Below, piece by piece: positions 36,105 through 44,939 of a DNA stretch of 64,000 nt. The first letter of the stretch is position 1; each line of letters opens with the position of its first letter. The position numbers and the translations under genes were made by a program. This DNA comes from Flectobacillus roseus (GTDB lineage: Bacteria > Bacteroidota > Bacteroidia > Cytophagales > Spirosomataceae), in assembly GCF_030056665.1 (NCBI RefSeq), contig NZ_JASHIG010000020.1, one strand, 5' to 3'. The notes under the pieces were generated by a model. The model worked only from the letters and a program-made list of their open reading frames with translations. It was not told where the DNA came from and did no database searches.

Positions 36105-36989
36105 ATGAAAAAGTACATCATTATTAGCACCATAAGTCTTGCTATAGGCTTAGTATCATGTGCTGAGCACAAATCAGAATCGGGAGCAGAATCGTATGAA
36201 ACGGCGGCTTTAGACTCTGCCTCGGTTACTATGGAAGGAGACATTTCTTTGCCTGCCAAACGTCAATTTGTCAGAACTGCCCAGCTTAATTTTAGAGTAA
36301 AAGATGTTCAAAAAACGACTAATGATATTACAGAACTAACCAAGAAATGGGGTGGATTTGTGACAAACTCAACTATGAGTTCAAATGTAATTAGTAGTCA
36401 AGATGTAGCAATCAGTCAAGATTCCTTGATGAGAAATGAGACCTTCGAACTTTCTAATCAAATTACCTTGCGCATACCTACAGTATATTTTGATGATGCT
36501 TTGATAGCATTACAACCTTATGTATTGTTCATGGAAAGTCAATCTATCGGTGCCAATGATGTTAGTCTTGAATTACTGGCAAGTCAAGTAAGGAAAAGTC
36601 GATTTAGCAGTTTTGAAAAGAAATATAACCAAGAAATCAAGAAGGGAACAAATCTAAAAGATACGGCTCCTGCGACAGAAAGCCTCTATCATATACAATC
36701 GCAAGCGGATACACGTCAGATTGAAACACTTGCCTTAAAAGATCAAGTTGCCTACAGCACCATCAATGTACACATTTATCAGCCTGCACAAGTACACCGA
36801 GAAGTGCTTGCTAATCTTGAAAGTGAAGCGTTTAAAAGACCAAATTTTGGAGTTAGTTTAATCGAAAGCGTAAATCAAGGCTGGTATTTATTTCAAGACC
36901 TAATCCTATTCTTTACCAGATTCTGGATGCTTTTGATATTAGGAGGGTTAGGATACTGGGGATTTAGAAAGATGAAAAAAATAGCTTAA
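36105..36989 (+). CDS. DUF4349 family lipoprotein with C-terminal membrane anchor
   Basis: A 294-residue protein if started at ATG 36105 (MKKYIIISTISLAIGLVSC), where the lipobox ends at Cys19; the longer GTG start at 36039 is rejected. The middle has the DUF4349 pattern (RTAQLNFRVKDVQKTTNDIT, LRIPTVYFDDALIAL, QVAYSTINVHIYQ) with a central helical, possibly coiled segment. A transmembrane segment (FWMLLILGGLGYWGF) ends the chain, so it would be anchored at both ends. Function is unknown; DUF4349 proteins in other bacteria are envelope proteins. It overlaps the convergent lipoprotein gene by 4 bp. Confidence 0.8.
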   Translation: MKKYIIISTISLAIGLVSCAEHKSESGAESYETAALDSASVTMEGDISLPAKRQFVRTAQLNFRVKDVQKTTNDITELTKKWGGFVTNSTMSSNVISSQDVAISQDSLMRNETFELSNQITLRIPTVYFDDALIALQPYVLFMESQSIGANDVSLELLASQVRKSRFSSFEKKYNQEIKKGTNLKDTAPATESLYHIQSQADTRQIETLALKDQVAYSTINVHIYQPAQVHREVLANLESEAFKRPNFGVSLIESVNQGWYLFQDLILFFTRFWMLLILGGLGYWGFRKMKKIA

Positions 36990-37552
36990 TCTCTTATATC
37001 AAAACGACCATCAGAAAGGGTAACTCTCTCTGAAGGGCTATCCTTTTTTTGGAATGTTACCTCAAATGTTCCTGAAAAAATCTTTCTTGTAGTGTCGTAA
37101 TAAGTAATATTCACTTTGTTTTCGCAGGTATTACAAACTACATATTGTGCACAATCGCCGTTGGCGCAACGCTGATACAAACTAGCGTAGGGAGTAAACT
37201 CCAATGCATTTTTCGGAAAAAAACTCATAAAACGATATGTACCAACTCCATTGACCCCATTAATCATCAAGCTAATCGACTCCAATGTTTGCTGATTGGT
37301 TACGGCAATGCGTAAAGTCTGTTGTTGTAATTTTCCCCAAACCACAGGAGCTGGCTTGATATTGGGATTAGAACGATATTTTTGAAAAGGTACCCACAAA
37401 CTTCCATTGATTTTAGTACCAAAAGTTTGTAAACCCTCGTGTGTCGCGTCGGGCAATGCTTGTGGTTCTACATAGTCGTTTATCTCGCAACTACAAAGCG
37501 AGCAAAGTCCCAACCAAATGCATATATAGTACCATTTTTTCATATACTTCAA
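36986..37552 (-). CDS. Hypothetical lipoprotein, DUF6252-like
   Basis: A 188-residue predicted lipoprotein. The lipobox LCSC lies at about residues 18-22 after a hydrophobic helix. The mature part is beta-rich, with INGSLWVPF, a central four-Cys cluster (RCANGDCAQYVVCNTC, about residues 132-147) and a closing GTFEVTFQKKD...VTLSDGRFDI, which resembles the DUF6252 pattern of Bacteroidota. The assignment is tentative. The four cysteines in a short span could form disulfides or bind a metal. It is convergent with and overlaps the DUF4349 gene by 4 bp. Confidence 0.65.
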   Translation of the reverse strand: MKYMKKWYYICIWLGLCSLCSCEINDYVEPQALPDATHEGLQTFGTKINGSLWVPFQKYRSNPNIKPAPVVWGKLQQQTLRIAVTNQQTLESISLMINGVNGVGTYRFMSFFPKNALEFTPYASLYQRCANGDCAQYVVCNTCENKVNITYYDTTRKIFSGTFEVTFQKKDSPSERVTLSDGRFDIRD

Positions 37553-37635
37553 ATTTAGAATTTTCTCAGAAAAAACAATATTATCTGTAGATTAAATTTT
37601 ATTTTAAAAGGGATCAGGCACAAGGGAAGAGGGGA

Positions 37636-37820
37636 GAGTGATGAGTTGTCCTTAGTTTTAGACAAAAAAGTTCTTGATAGTGTCAAACAATTTCGGACTT
37701 GGGATTTCTGATTTCGGAAATATTGTCCAATATGAAACAAGAAAGGAATTTGTATTTCCGCAATCCAACATCCGAAATCCCCAATTCTCCCGAACTCCGC
37801 ACTCAAAACTCAAAACTCCC
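37636..37820. repeat. Foldback repeat family B, copy 2
   Basis: Left end gagtgatgag, then ttttagacaaaaaagttctt and gtcaaacaatttcggacttg, closely matches copy 3 (40141-40354). The right end caatccaacatccgaaatcc, then ctccgcactcaaaactcaaa, is also shared. Unlike the other copies it lies between divergent genes. A short family C fragment (ggatcaggcacaaggg) precedes it at 37611. The remaining gap to 37983 shows nothing. Confidence 0.65.
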
Positions 37821-37983
37821 CTATTTGCTCTTTAAAATTCAAAAAAAAATCCTCTCCCCCTGTAACCTTTCTTCTGAAACCTTCATCCTATAGTCAAATA
37901 TTCAGCAAACACCGACATAGACGCTAGCAATGAAGGTGACTGAAATGTAAACAGATTTTAACAACTTAAACATTTATAAAGAC

Positions 37984-38343
37984 ATGGTTTCAGAAGGATT
38001 GGTTGCGCTCTTAATCCCAATCGTGAGTACAGTAGGCTTATTTACGATGATTGTATTTTTAAGAAAATTCGACAACGACGAAAAAATGGCAATGATTGCC
38101 AAAGGAATGATGCCTCCAAGCAAGTCTATCAATATTAATCCTGCCAATTCTCTACGTTGGGGTTTAGTGGCTATTGGTGTTGGTCTAGGCTTATTAATTG
38201 GACATTTCCTTGAAGCAAATTTAGGCTTCGACGACGAGGTAGCGTATTTCTCTATGATTTTTGTATTTGGTGGAATTGGACTTTTGTTATCATATTTTCT
38301 CCAAATGAAGATTAATGAAAAACAAGGACGTAAAGAAGAATAA
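37984..38343 (+). CDS. DUF6249 family membrane protein
   Basis: A 119-residue protein with three hydrophobic helices (residues 4-26, about 56-76 and 84-106) and a charged segment between the first two (RKFDNDEKMAMIAKGMMPPS). This layout is that of the small DUF6249 membrane proteins of Bacteroidota, often found beside ECF sigma factors; no sigma factor is present here. Function unknown. A terminator follows at 38423. Confidence 0.7.
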   Translation: MVSEGLVALLIPIVSTVGLFTMIVFLRKFDNDEKMAMIAKGMMPPSKSININPANSLRWGLVAIGVGLGLLIGHFLEANLGFDDEVAYFSMIFVFGGIGLLLSYFLQMKINEKQGRKEE

Positions 38344-38422
38344 ACGACATACGGACAGATTTTTTTATTTTTTTTGAAAAAAATAAAATTTTAGGCCTCT
38401 AAACGGTACCAAAATGATTATG

Positions 38423-38456
38423 AAGGTCTTAGCATTACTTGCTAAGACCTTTTTTG
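38423..38456 (+). terminator. Terminator after the DUF6249 gene
   Basis: aaggtcttagca (38423-38434) pairs with tgctaagacctt (38440-38451), followed by a T run. Confidence 0.85.
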
Positions 38457-38585
38457 TTGCTCTTTTCGGAGCATTAACAAAACCTTAACAAGTATTAACA
38501 TTTTGTTATGAGACCTTCGGAACACTTTGCCGTTATAAGTACATATTTATAAAACGCATCTTTCAAGAAATTTAACTTTTCTAAT

Positions 38586-39194
38586 ATGAAAAAATTACTT
38601 GCTTCCCTAGCTATCGTATTAAGTGTAGTATCGTTTGCTAATGCTCAAAAAATTGCCTTCAAAGGCGGGTTCACTTATTCTGATGCTATCATGTCACCAG
38701 AACCTGTTGATATAATCGATGGTAAAGCGGGTTTTCATGCAGGTATTGTATTGCAAGATTTAATGCTTTCTGACAAAATAGGAATTCAACCCGAACTTAT
38801 TTATTCACAACAAGGCTTCAAGATTGGTAGTGTAGGCTCGATTGGTATGCACTATCTTTCTTTGCCTATTTTATTGAAATTCCCTGTTACCGAAGAACTT
38901 TCTTTGTTGGCTGGTCCACAAATAAGCTATTTAACTAATACCAAAATTGGTATTGGAAACGGTTTTTTCTCAGTCAACTACAACGGTCTTTTCAAAGACA
39001 TTGACTTAGGACTTGCTGGTGGCTTGGAATACAAAGTTTCCGATAAAGTTGCTTTAGGAGGACGTTATGTATTGGGCTTGAGCAATGTCAACAAGGATTT
39101 CCAAATAGATAGTAACAATAATTTATCTGACTATCTCACTATCAAAAACACCTCTGCTCAAGTATATGTTAGCTTTAGCTTTGGCAAAAACTAA
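38586..39194 (+). CDS. Outer-membrane beta-barrel protein (PorT/OMP_b-brl_2 family)
   Basis: A 202-residue small outer-membrane barrel. The signal peptide ends at ANAQ (residue 20). About eight amphipathic strands follow, with family-typical segments KIAFKGGFTYSDAI, LSDKIGIQPELIYSQQGFKI, HYLSLPILLKFPV, LSLLAGPQISYL and a closing SAQVYVSFSFGKN. Function in such short barrels is seldom known. It has a clear downstream terminator and is a single-gene unit. Confidence 0.85.
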   Translation: MKKLLASLAIVLSVVSFANAQKIAFKGGFTYSDAIMSPEPVDIIDGKAGFHAGIVLQDLMLSDKIGIQPELIYSQQGFKIGSVGSIGMHYLSLPILLKFPVTEELSLLAGPQISYLTNTKIGIGNGFFSVNYNGLFKDIDLGLAGGLEYKVSDKVALGGRYVLGLSNVNKDFQIDSNNNLSDYLTIKNTSAQVYVSFSFGKN

Positions 39195-39303
39195 ATACCT
39201 AGCTTTCTGAATTATAATCCATACTTTGATAAAAACTCTTTAATAAACTTCTCTCTCAAATCTCTTTAAATTTCTCAATCCGCAATTCTCTTTATATTTG
39301 GCT

Positions 39304-39340
39304 AGGCCTCTTGTTTTGTAAAACAAGGGGCTTTTTTTGT
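39304..39340 (+). terminator. Terminator after the barrel protein gene
   Basis: aggcctcttgtttt (39304-39317) and aaaacaaggggctttt (39320-39335) form a stem ending in seven T. Confidence 0.8.
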
Positions 39341-39402
39341 GAAAATTTAATTAATTTGTCTATTAGCTATGAATTTAAGAAGGTACTTAAAACTATTTTA
39401 CT

Positions 39403-40140
39403 ATGAGATTACAAAATCGTGTTGCTATTATAACTGGCGCTGCCAGAGGAATTGGAAAGGCCGCCACAGAAGTTTTCTGTAAGGAAGGTGCCACCGTAAT
39501 TATTTGGGACTTATTAGATTTAGGAGAGGAAACTGCTTCAAATCTACGTGCTCAAGGTTATGATTGTGAGTTTATGAAAGTAAGCACAACGGATGTTAGT
39601 GGTATTGAATCCGCAACAAAGGAGGTTTTTGAACGTTTTGGAAAAATTGATATTCTCATCAATAATGCTGGTATTACACGCGACAAAACGCTGTTAAAAA
39701 TGTCACACGATGAATGGCAACAGGTCATTGATGTGAATCTTACAGGAGTTTTTAATTGTACCAAAGCCGTAGCGCCTTACATGGTCGAAAAACAATATGG
39801 ACGAATTATTTGTACCTCCTCAATCGTGGGGGTACATGGCAATTTTGGTCAAACCAATTATGTTGCAGCCAAAGCGGGCTTAATTGGGATGGTAAAAACT
39901 TGGGCAAAGGAATTGGCGAAGCATGGTATCACCTCCAATGCCGTAGCGCCAGGTTTTATCAGAACAGAAATGACAGAAGCTATGCCCGAAGAAGTTCAAA
40001 AAGCCATGATTAGTCAAATCCCACTCAAACGTATGGGCGATCCAAAGGATATTGCTTATGCCTATCTATATTTAGCTTCAGAAGAAGCCAGCTTCGTAAA
40101 CGGTCAAGTATTAGGCGTAAACGGAGGACAAGCCTCTTAG
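39403..40140 (+). CDS. fabG: 3-oxoacyl-ACP/acetoacetyl-CoA reductase (FabG family SDR)
   Basis: A 245-residue short-chain dehydrogenase. The cofactor motif TGAARGIGKA lies at residues 12-21, NNAG at about 87-90, and the catalytic Ser, Tyr and Lys in TSSIVG and YVAAKAG (Tyr-x-x-x-Lys), followed by the C-terminal NGQVLGVNGGQ. The Arg/Lys pattern fits NADPH. This is the FabG type reducing 3-oxoacyl-ACP in fatty-acid elongation; acetoacetyl-CoA reduction (PhaB-like) is possible because no fab cluster is adjacent. The stop codon directly abuts a family B repeat. Confidence 0.85.
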   Translation: MRLQNRVAIITGAARGIGKAATEVFCKEGATVIIWDLLDLGEETASNLRAQGYDCEFMKVSTTDVSGIESATKEVFERFGKIDILINNAGITRDKTLLKMSHDEWQQVIDVNLTGVFNCTKAVAPYMVEKQYGRIICTSSIVGVHGNFGQTNYVAAKAGLIGMVKTWAKELAKHGITSNAVAPGFIRTEMTEAMPEEVQKAMISQIPLKRMGDPKDIAYAYLYLASEEASFVNGQVLGVNGGQAS

Positions 40141-40354
40141 GAGTGATGAGTTTTGAGTGCGGAGTTGTCCTTGCCTAAAATAGGTTGCCCTGAGTTTTAG
40201 ACAAAAAAGTACTTGATTGTCAAACAATTTCGGATTTGGGATTGCTGCTTTCGGAAATATTGCAAAATATCTAGAAGAAAGTAGATTACACTTCCGCAAT
40301 CCAACATCCGAAACCCCCAATCCTCCCTAACTCAAAACTCAAAACTCATCACTC
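40141..40354. repeat. Foldback repeat family B, copy 3
   Basis: Perfect 17-bp terminal inverted repeats gagtgatgagttttgag (40141-40157) and ctcaaaactcatcactc (40338-40354) bound an element that fills the gap between the convergent fabG and esterase genes to within two bases. An inner pair, cggatttgggattg and caatccaacatccg, matches at 12 of 14 positions. It shares long blocks with copy 2. It carries no coding sequence. Confidence 0.75.
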
Positions 40355-40356
40355 AA

Positions 40357-41154
40357 CTAGTTGTCTTTTGCGAGTCTTTTGAAGAAATCAAAATGCCAAC
40401 GGATGGCTTTTTGGAAATAGCTTCTATCGTGTTTGCCGGGTTGAGATACATAGGTTGCTCGGATACGTAATTCATCGCAACGTTTTTTGAAAAAATTGGT
40501 ATTTTCATATTGAGGGTCGTCTATGCCACAGTCAAAAATGATTTCTTTTTGAGTACTTACAAACTTACCAATATTGCTCATAATCGACAGGTTGCGTAAG
40601 GTTTCAAAATCTGTATTGCCCAATAACGTTCTCAACCGAGCATTGTCTACCTCGTTTTGCATATCTAAAATACCTGCACAACTCCCTACAGAACGGAATA
40701 TATCTGGTTTCTTCAAAAATAAATACATTGCGCCAAAGCCACCCATCCCTACGCCAGTGATAAACACTTGATCAGTATCTATTCGGTATTTTTCCATCAT
40801 GGTTGTATGTAAGTCTTTGAAGAAAAAATCTTCAAACTTACTAGTCGCTTTCCGAGGGCTATTGATATACCACGAATCATTCAAGCCGTCGGGACAAACA
40901 ATGACAAACCCATAGGCGTCGGCATATTTTTGTACATTCAGAAAATTACTCCATTGTTTAAAGTTCCCTCCTTGCTCATGTAAAAGATATACCATAGGAA
41001 AACGCTTTGTGGCATTTCGAGTATATTCCTTTGGCGTAAACACTAAGGTTGTATCGGCGTAAGGTACATAAATCGGATTGAAATAAAGCGTCTCCTGAGC
41101 GAACAGCTTTTGGCTCAAACCTATAACAAGAAAAACAATAAACCATTTTTTCAT
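40357..41154 (-). CDS. Exported esterase-fold protein lacking the nucleophile serine (probable pseudo-esterase)
   Basis: A 265-residue alpha/beta hydrolase of the Esterase D/putative esterase family (PF00756) with a signal peptide ending at LFAQ (residue 20). The nucleophile elbow, normally G-x-S-x-G-G, reads GVGMGG (residues 134-139), so Gly136 (codon GGG) replaces Ser. The acid (IIFDCGIDD, Asp near 212-213) and the His (QPGKHDRSYF, His242) remain, as do YLLHEQGG and CPDGLNDSWY. It could have become a binding protein or lost function. It lies downstream of dacB on the same strand, about 290 bp away. Confidence 0.82.
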   Translation of the reverse strand: MKKWFIVFLVIGLSQKLFAQETLYFNPIYVPYADTTLVFTPKEYTRNATKRFPMVYLLHEQGGNFKQWSNFLNVQKYADAYGFVIVCPDGLNDSWYINSPRKATSKFEDFFFKDLHTTMMEKYRIDTDQVFITGVGMGGFGAMYLFLKKPDIFRSVGSCAGILDMQNEVDNARLRTLLGNTDFETLRNLSIMSNIGKFVSTQKEIIFDCGIDDPQYENTNFFKKRCDELRIRATYVSQPGKHDRSYFQKAIRWHFDFFKRLAKDN

Positions 41155-41361
41155 AGTAGTTAGTCTTTAGAAAGTTTCCTATAAATAGTATATCAGTTAT
41201 TAGAGCAGTAGGTAAAAGAAGTTATTTGTTAACAGTGTACCCGTTATTGGCTTAGATTACAACTATTTAAACTTTATAATTTTGAGAAAAAACTTGTTTT
41301 GAATACCTATGCAAGTCTTACCTCAAATATGACCAGTTCTTATCCAACGATTCCACTTAGC

Positions 41362-41379
41362 GGGTGAATTTATTCACCC
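41362..41379. repeat. Small hairpin between dacB and the esterase-fold gene
   Basis: gggtgaat and attcaccc form a tight 7-8 bp stem. There is no T tract, so its role (RNA stability, operator) is open. The rest of 41155-41444 shows nothing. Confidence 0.35.
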
Positions 41380-41444
41380 ATGACGAGAAAGTTTAAACAA
41401 GTTCTTCATTTTAAGTAAGGTAAATATACGAGTCATGAATAGCT

Positions 41445-42749
41445 TTAATATTGGTAAATTTCTGTTAAAATTTTCACCACCTCTTTACGAATCTCCGACA
41501 TTGGTTTTACAAAATTGTTATTCATCAAAGAAAAGCATAATACCTTTCCTTGTTTGGTAACCAAATATCCGCTCAGGTTATAATTATTGCTAAAAGAGCC
41601 CGATTTGGCGAAAATAAAAGGTTTATCTGTTTTAGGCATCAAAGATTTGAGCGTACCAGATTGTCCTACGGCTGGAAGGACTTTAAACAATTTTTCCTGC
41701 GGTACTTCTTGATACATCTGGCGCAAAACCATTACCAAATCTCTTGGCGTAATCATATTATATCTCGAAAGTCCTGAGCCATCTACCCATGTTATGGCAT
41801 CGGGCAGTGTATTCAAATAATTAGTTTTAGCTTTTTCTATCCCTTTTTTCACATTTAATTCTCCTGCCAAAATTTGTCCACACATCAGCATCAAATGCTC
41901 TGCCATCATATTATCACTTACATGAAGCATTCTGGCAAAAACCGTATCTACAGGCAAGCTCATAAGCGTTTTGGCACTGGAACGTAGCGGGGCATCAATC
42001 AGCGTTACGGGTTTTCCTACAACACTGGCTAATAGTTCTGTCGTTAGTTTATTCGATGTTTTAAAGGGTACTTCCTGTTCAAAATTAGCCTTGGGAGCTT
42101 TTCCTTGAGGTATTTCAAAAGTGTTATTCGATTCTACACGAGTTACACCAAAATTATTAGGACTTTTGACGCTTACGATTTTATCCTGAAAATAAGCAGG
42201 ATTTGCTATCAAACTATTCCCATTTGCCTTAAAGCCCACTACATTGCCATGAATTGGTAATGGCGTAATTTCAGAAGCATAATCATCATTATAGTCATCC
42301 CATGCCCAACCCGAACCATAGTGTTTTCCCGTAAAGTTATTGGCTGAAAAATAGATTTTTTGTGGACTATTTTTCAAGAAATCTAAAACTTTAGAAGCTG
42401 GCATACTTGGACTCAAAAAGCTAGGATCTCCCGTGCCCCAAATAATCAAAGAATCGGCATTGGTAACGTATTTTAAAGCAGGTAGCGAATCGCCCAAGGT
42501 TCGCTGACTTACATAATAGGTTAAGATTTTGGTATTAGAAGCAGGTTGAAAATAACGGTTTCCTTGATAGTTGAAAATCTCCTTTTGCTCAGACAAATCA
42601 TATAAAACAAAACCTGTATGATTTTGCGAAAATGTACTAGACTCGGATAATAACTTTCCTAACTTTTTGCTACTCAACTTGCTAGTCTGACATGCTGTCA
42701 AGCTAACGACACATCCTATCACAAATCCTACTATTGAGCGTTTTTTCAT
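41445..42749 (-). CDS. dacB: D-alanyl-D-alanine carboxypeptidase/endopeptidase (PBP4, S13 family)
   Basis: A 434-residue penicillin-binding protein acting on peptidoglycan in the periplasm. The lipobox VSLTAC (Cys20) indicates a lipoprotein. The serine-peptidase motifs are SxxK in PASNTKIL (about residues 72-75), SxN in SDNMMAEHL, and KSG in FAKSGSFSNN. The insertion between the first two motifs is present, as in PBP4. It is somewhat shorter than E. coli PBP4 (about 477). It is divergent from the second recQ. Confidence 0.92.
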   Translation of the reverse strand: MKKRSIVGFVIGCVVSLTACQTSKLSSKKLGKLLSESSTFSQNHTGFVLYDLSEQKEIFNYQGNRYFQPASNTKILTYYVSQRTLGDSLPALKYVTNADSLIIWGTGDPSFLSPSMPASKVLDFLKNSPQKIYFSANNFTGKHYGSGWAWDDYNDDYASEITPLPIHGNVVGFKANGNSLIANPAYFQDKIVSVKSPNNFGVTRVESNNTFEIPQGKAPKANFEQEVPFKTSNKLTTELLASVVGKPVTLIDAPLRSSAKTLMSLPVDTVFARMLHVSDNMMAEHLMLMCGQILAGELNVKKGIEKAKTNYLNTLPDAITWVDGSGLSRYNMITPRDLVMVLRQMYQEVPQEKLFKVLPAVGQSGTLKSLMPKTDKPFIFAKSGSFSNNYNLSGYLVTKQGKVLCFSLMNNNFVKPMSEIRKEVVKILTEIYQY

Positions 42750-42911
42750 TGTTTGTTGTTAAAATAAAATGGAGACAAAAATTTTCGAATTTAATATCCT
42801 CCGATATCAGAAATACGATTGGTTAATAACACTTTTTAGAAAGTTTAAATATAAGAAAAAAACAGATACTTCTTTCTGTCTTTGCCACAGTCTTGGATAT
42901 ACGAGCGAAAC

Positions 42912-42942
42912 TTGACATTTGGCTACGGTAACTATACTTTTG
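42912..42942 (+). promoter_or_regulatory. Promoter of the second recQ
   Basis: TTG at 42912-42914, a 20-bp spacer and TACTTTTG at 42935-42942 match the phylum consensus; the start site would be about 35-40 nt before the ATG at 42985. Confidence 0.65.
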
Positions 42943-42984
42943 CTGAAGTTATCCACTATCAACATCTGACACCTGCTTTTACGA

Positions 42985-44904
42985 ATGCAATATCCGATAC
43001 ATCAAATATTACAGCAATATTGGGGCTATAGCTCTTTTCGTCCTTTACAAGAAGACATTATTCAGTCAGTCTTGAATGGTAGTGATACCTTGGCATTGTT
43101 GCCTACAGGAGGCGGAAAATCTATTTGCTTTCAGGTTCCTGCCATGGCGATGGAAGGCGTATGTTTGGTCATAACGCCATTGATTGCTTTGATGCAAGAC
43201 CAAGTAGCGCAATTGCGCCGAAGAGGTATTTCGGCGGTGGCGATATATGCTGGGATGCACCGAAATCAAATAGATATTGCATTGGATAATTGTATTTATG
43301 GCGATGTAAAGTTTTTGTATATTTCTCCAGAAAGACTACAGACTTCGCTTTTTCTCGAAAGAGTCAAGGCCATGAAGTTATGTTTACTAGCTATCGACGA
43401 AGCACACTGTATTTCGCAATGGGGCTATGATTTTAGACCTCCTTATCTGAAAATAGCGGAATTTCGACAGTTATTCCCCACACTTCGTACTATTGCCTTG
43501 ACCGCCACAGCGACAAAAGAAGTCAAAACAGATATTTTGGCGAAGCTTGCCATGCAAAACCCTCAGGTGTTTCAGCAGAGTTTTGCTAGAGCCAATTTAT
43601 CTTATTCAACGCTTTATGAAGAAAACAAAATAGCACGCCTAGTAGCTATGCTCCAAAAGGTAGCAGGAACGGCCATCGTATATGTCCGTAATCGTCGGAA
43701 AACGCAAGAGGTAGCTCAATTTCTTCAAAAATCTGATATATCTGCAACCTTTTATCATGCGGGAATCAATGCGCAAGAACGTAGTCAAAGGCAAGAACAA
43801 TGGATTAAAAATCAGGTTCGTGTGATGGTGGCGACCAATGCCTTCGGCATGGGAATTGACAAACCAGATGTACGATTGGTAGTTCATTTAGACTTACCCG
43901 AAACACTCGAAGCCTATTATCAGGAAGCTGGCCGTGCGGGACGAGATGGTCAAAAAGCCTTTGCGACGGTGTTGTATGATCAAGTAGATATTCAAAATTT
44001 AGAAACAAATACAGCTCAAAAATATCCTCCTATCCCGTTGATACGAAGGGTATATCAATGTTTGGGTAATTACTTTCAATTGGCAGTAGGCGCTGGCGAA
44101 TTTGCTTGCTACGATTTGGACTTATCGACCTTCCAACAACGATTTGATTTGCCTTCACCTGACACTTATTTTGCCCTAAAAATTTTAGAAAACCAAGGAT
44201 TTATTACGCTCTCTGAAGCGGTTCACCATCCTTCTCGTATTACTTTTTCGGTAGATAATCGTCAATTATATGATTTTCAATTACGGAATCCGAAATATGA
44301 TACTTTTGTAAAATTACTCTTACGAATGTACGGAGGAGAGCTTTTTACAGGTTATCTTAATATATCGGAGGCTACCATTTCAAAAGTGTTTTCGGCTCCT
44401 CAAGCTGAGGTAGAATTACTTTTATCTAATCTTGAAAAGTTTGAAATTATTCAGTACGACAAACATAAGGATAAACCTCAACTCACATTTTTGACAGGTC
44501 GATATGATGCACAACAATTGCCTTTGCAAGTTCAGGATATTGAACAACGTCGTGCGTATGATGTGCAAAAAGCCTTAGCCGTAAAACATTATATCGAGCA
44601 TCAAAAACGCTGTAGAACGCAATTGCTTTTGGAATATTTCGACGAGCATACCGACGCTACTTGCGGTGTTTGTGATGTTTGTATTAAGAAAAAACGAGAA
44701 GAAGGGACTTATCAGCAAGAGCTTCAATACAAGTTTCAAACACAGGAAAAGGTGAAAGCCTTGTTGAGCAATGGCACTATGTCACCTGAGTTGTTGCTCA
44801 AAATCATGCAGCCCAACAATGCTGATTTTTTTAAAGCAATTGTACGAGAAATGATAGAAAATCAACAAATTAGAGTAGATTCGGAAGGAAATTTATCAGT
44901 ATAG
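42985..44904 (+). CDS. recQ: RecQ-family ATP-dependent DNA helicase (second copy, without HRDC)
   Basis: A 639-residue 3'-5' helicase. Motif 0 is YWGYSSFRPLQEDII (residues 12-26), Walker A TGGGKS (41-46), DEAH at 138-141 in AIDEAHCISQWGYDFRP, and motif VI in YYQEAGRAGRDGQ. The zinc-binding RQC part shows the Cys set CRTQLLLEYFDEHTDATCG and CDVC. After it only about 65 residues remain and no HRDC domain is recognisable, unlike the full-length type. The first RecQ at the window start is a separate gene. The two may have different duties in repair. Confidence 0.95.
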   Translation: MQYPIHQILQQYWGYSSFRPLQEDIIQSVLNGSDTLALLPTGGGKSICFQVPAMAMEGVCLVITPLIALMQDQVAQLRRRGISAVAIYAGMHRNQIDIALDNCIYGDVKFLYISPERLQTSLFLERVKAMKLCLLAIDEAHCISQWGYDFRPPYLKIAEFRQLFPTLRTIALTATATKEVKTDILAKLAMQNPQVFQQSFARANLSYSTLYEENKIARLVAMLQKVAGTAIVYVRNRRKTQEVAQFLQKSDISATFYHAGINAQERSQRQEQWIKNQVRVMVATNAFGMGIDKPDVRLVVHLDLPETLEAYYQEAGRAGRDGQKAFATVLYDQVDIQNLETNTAQKYPPIPLIRRVYQCLGNYFQLAVGAGEFACYDLDLSTFQQRFDLPSPDTYFALKILENQGFITLSEAVHHPSRITFSVDNRQLYDFQLRNPKYDTFVKLLLRMYGGELFTGYLNISEATISKVFSAPQAEVELLLSNLEKFEIIQYDKHKDKPQLTFLTGRYDAQQLPLQVQDIEQRRAYDVQKALAVKHYIEHQKRCRTQLLLEYFDEHTDATCGVCDVCIKKKREEGTYQQELQYKFQTQEKVKALLSNGTMSPELLLKIMQPNNADFFKAIVREMIENQQIRVDSEGNLSV

Positions 44905-44939
44905 TTTTTCATTTTTCTTTTCCTCTTACCAACAAATCC

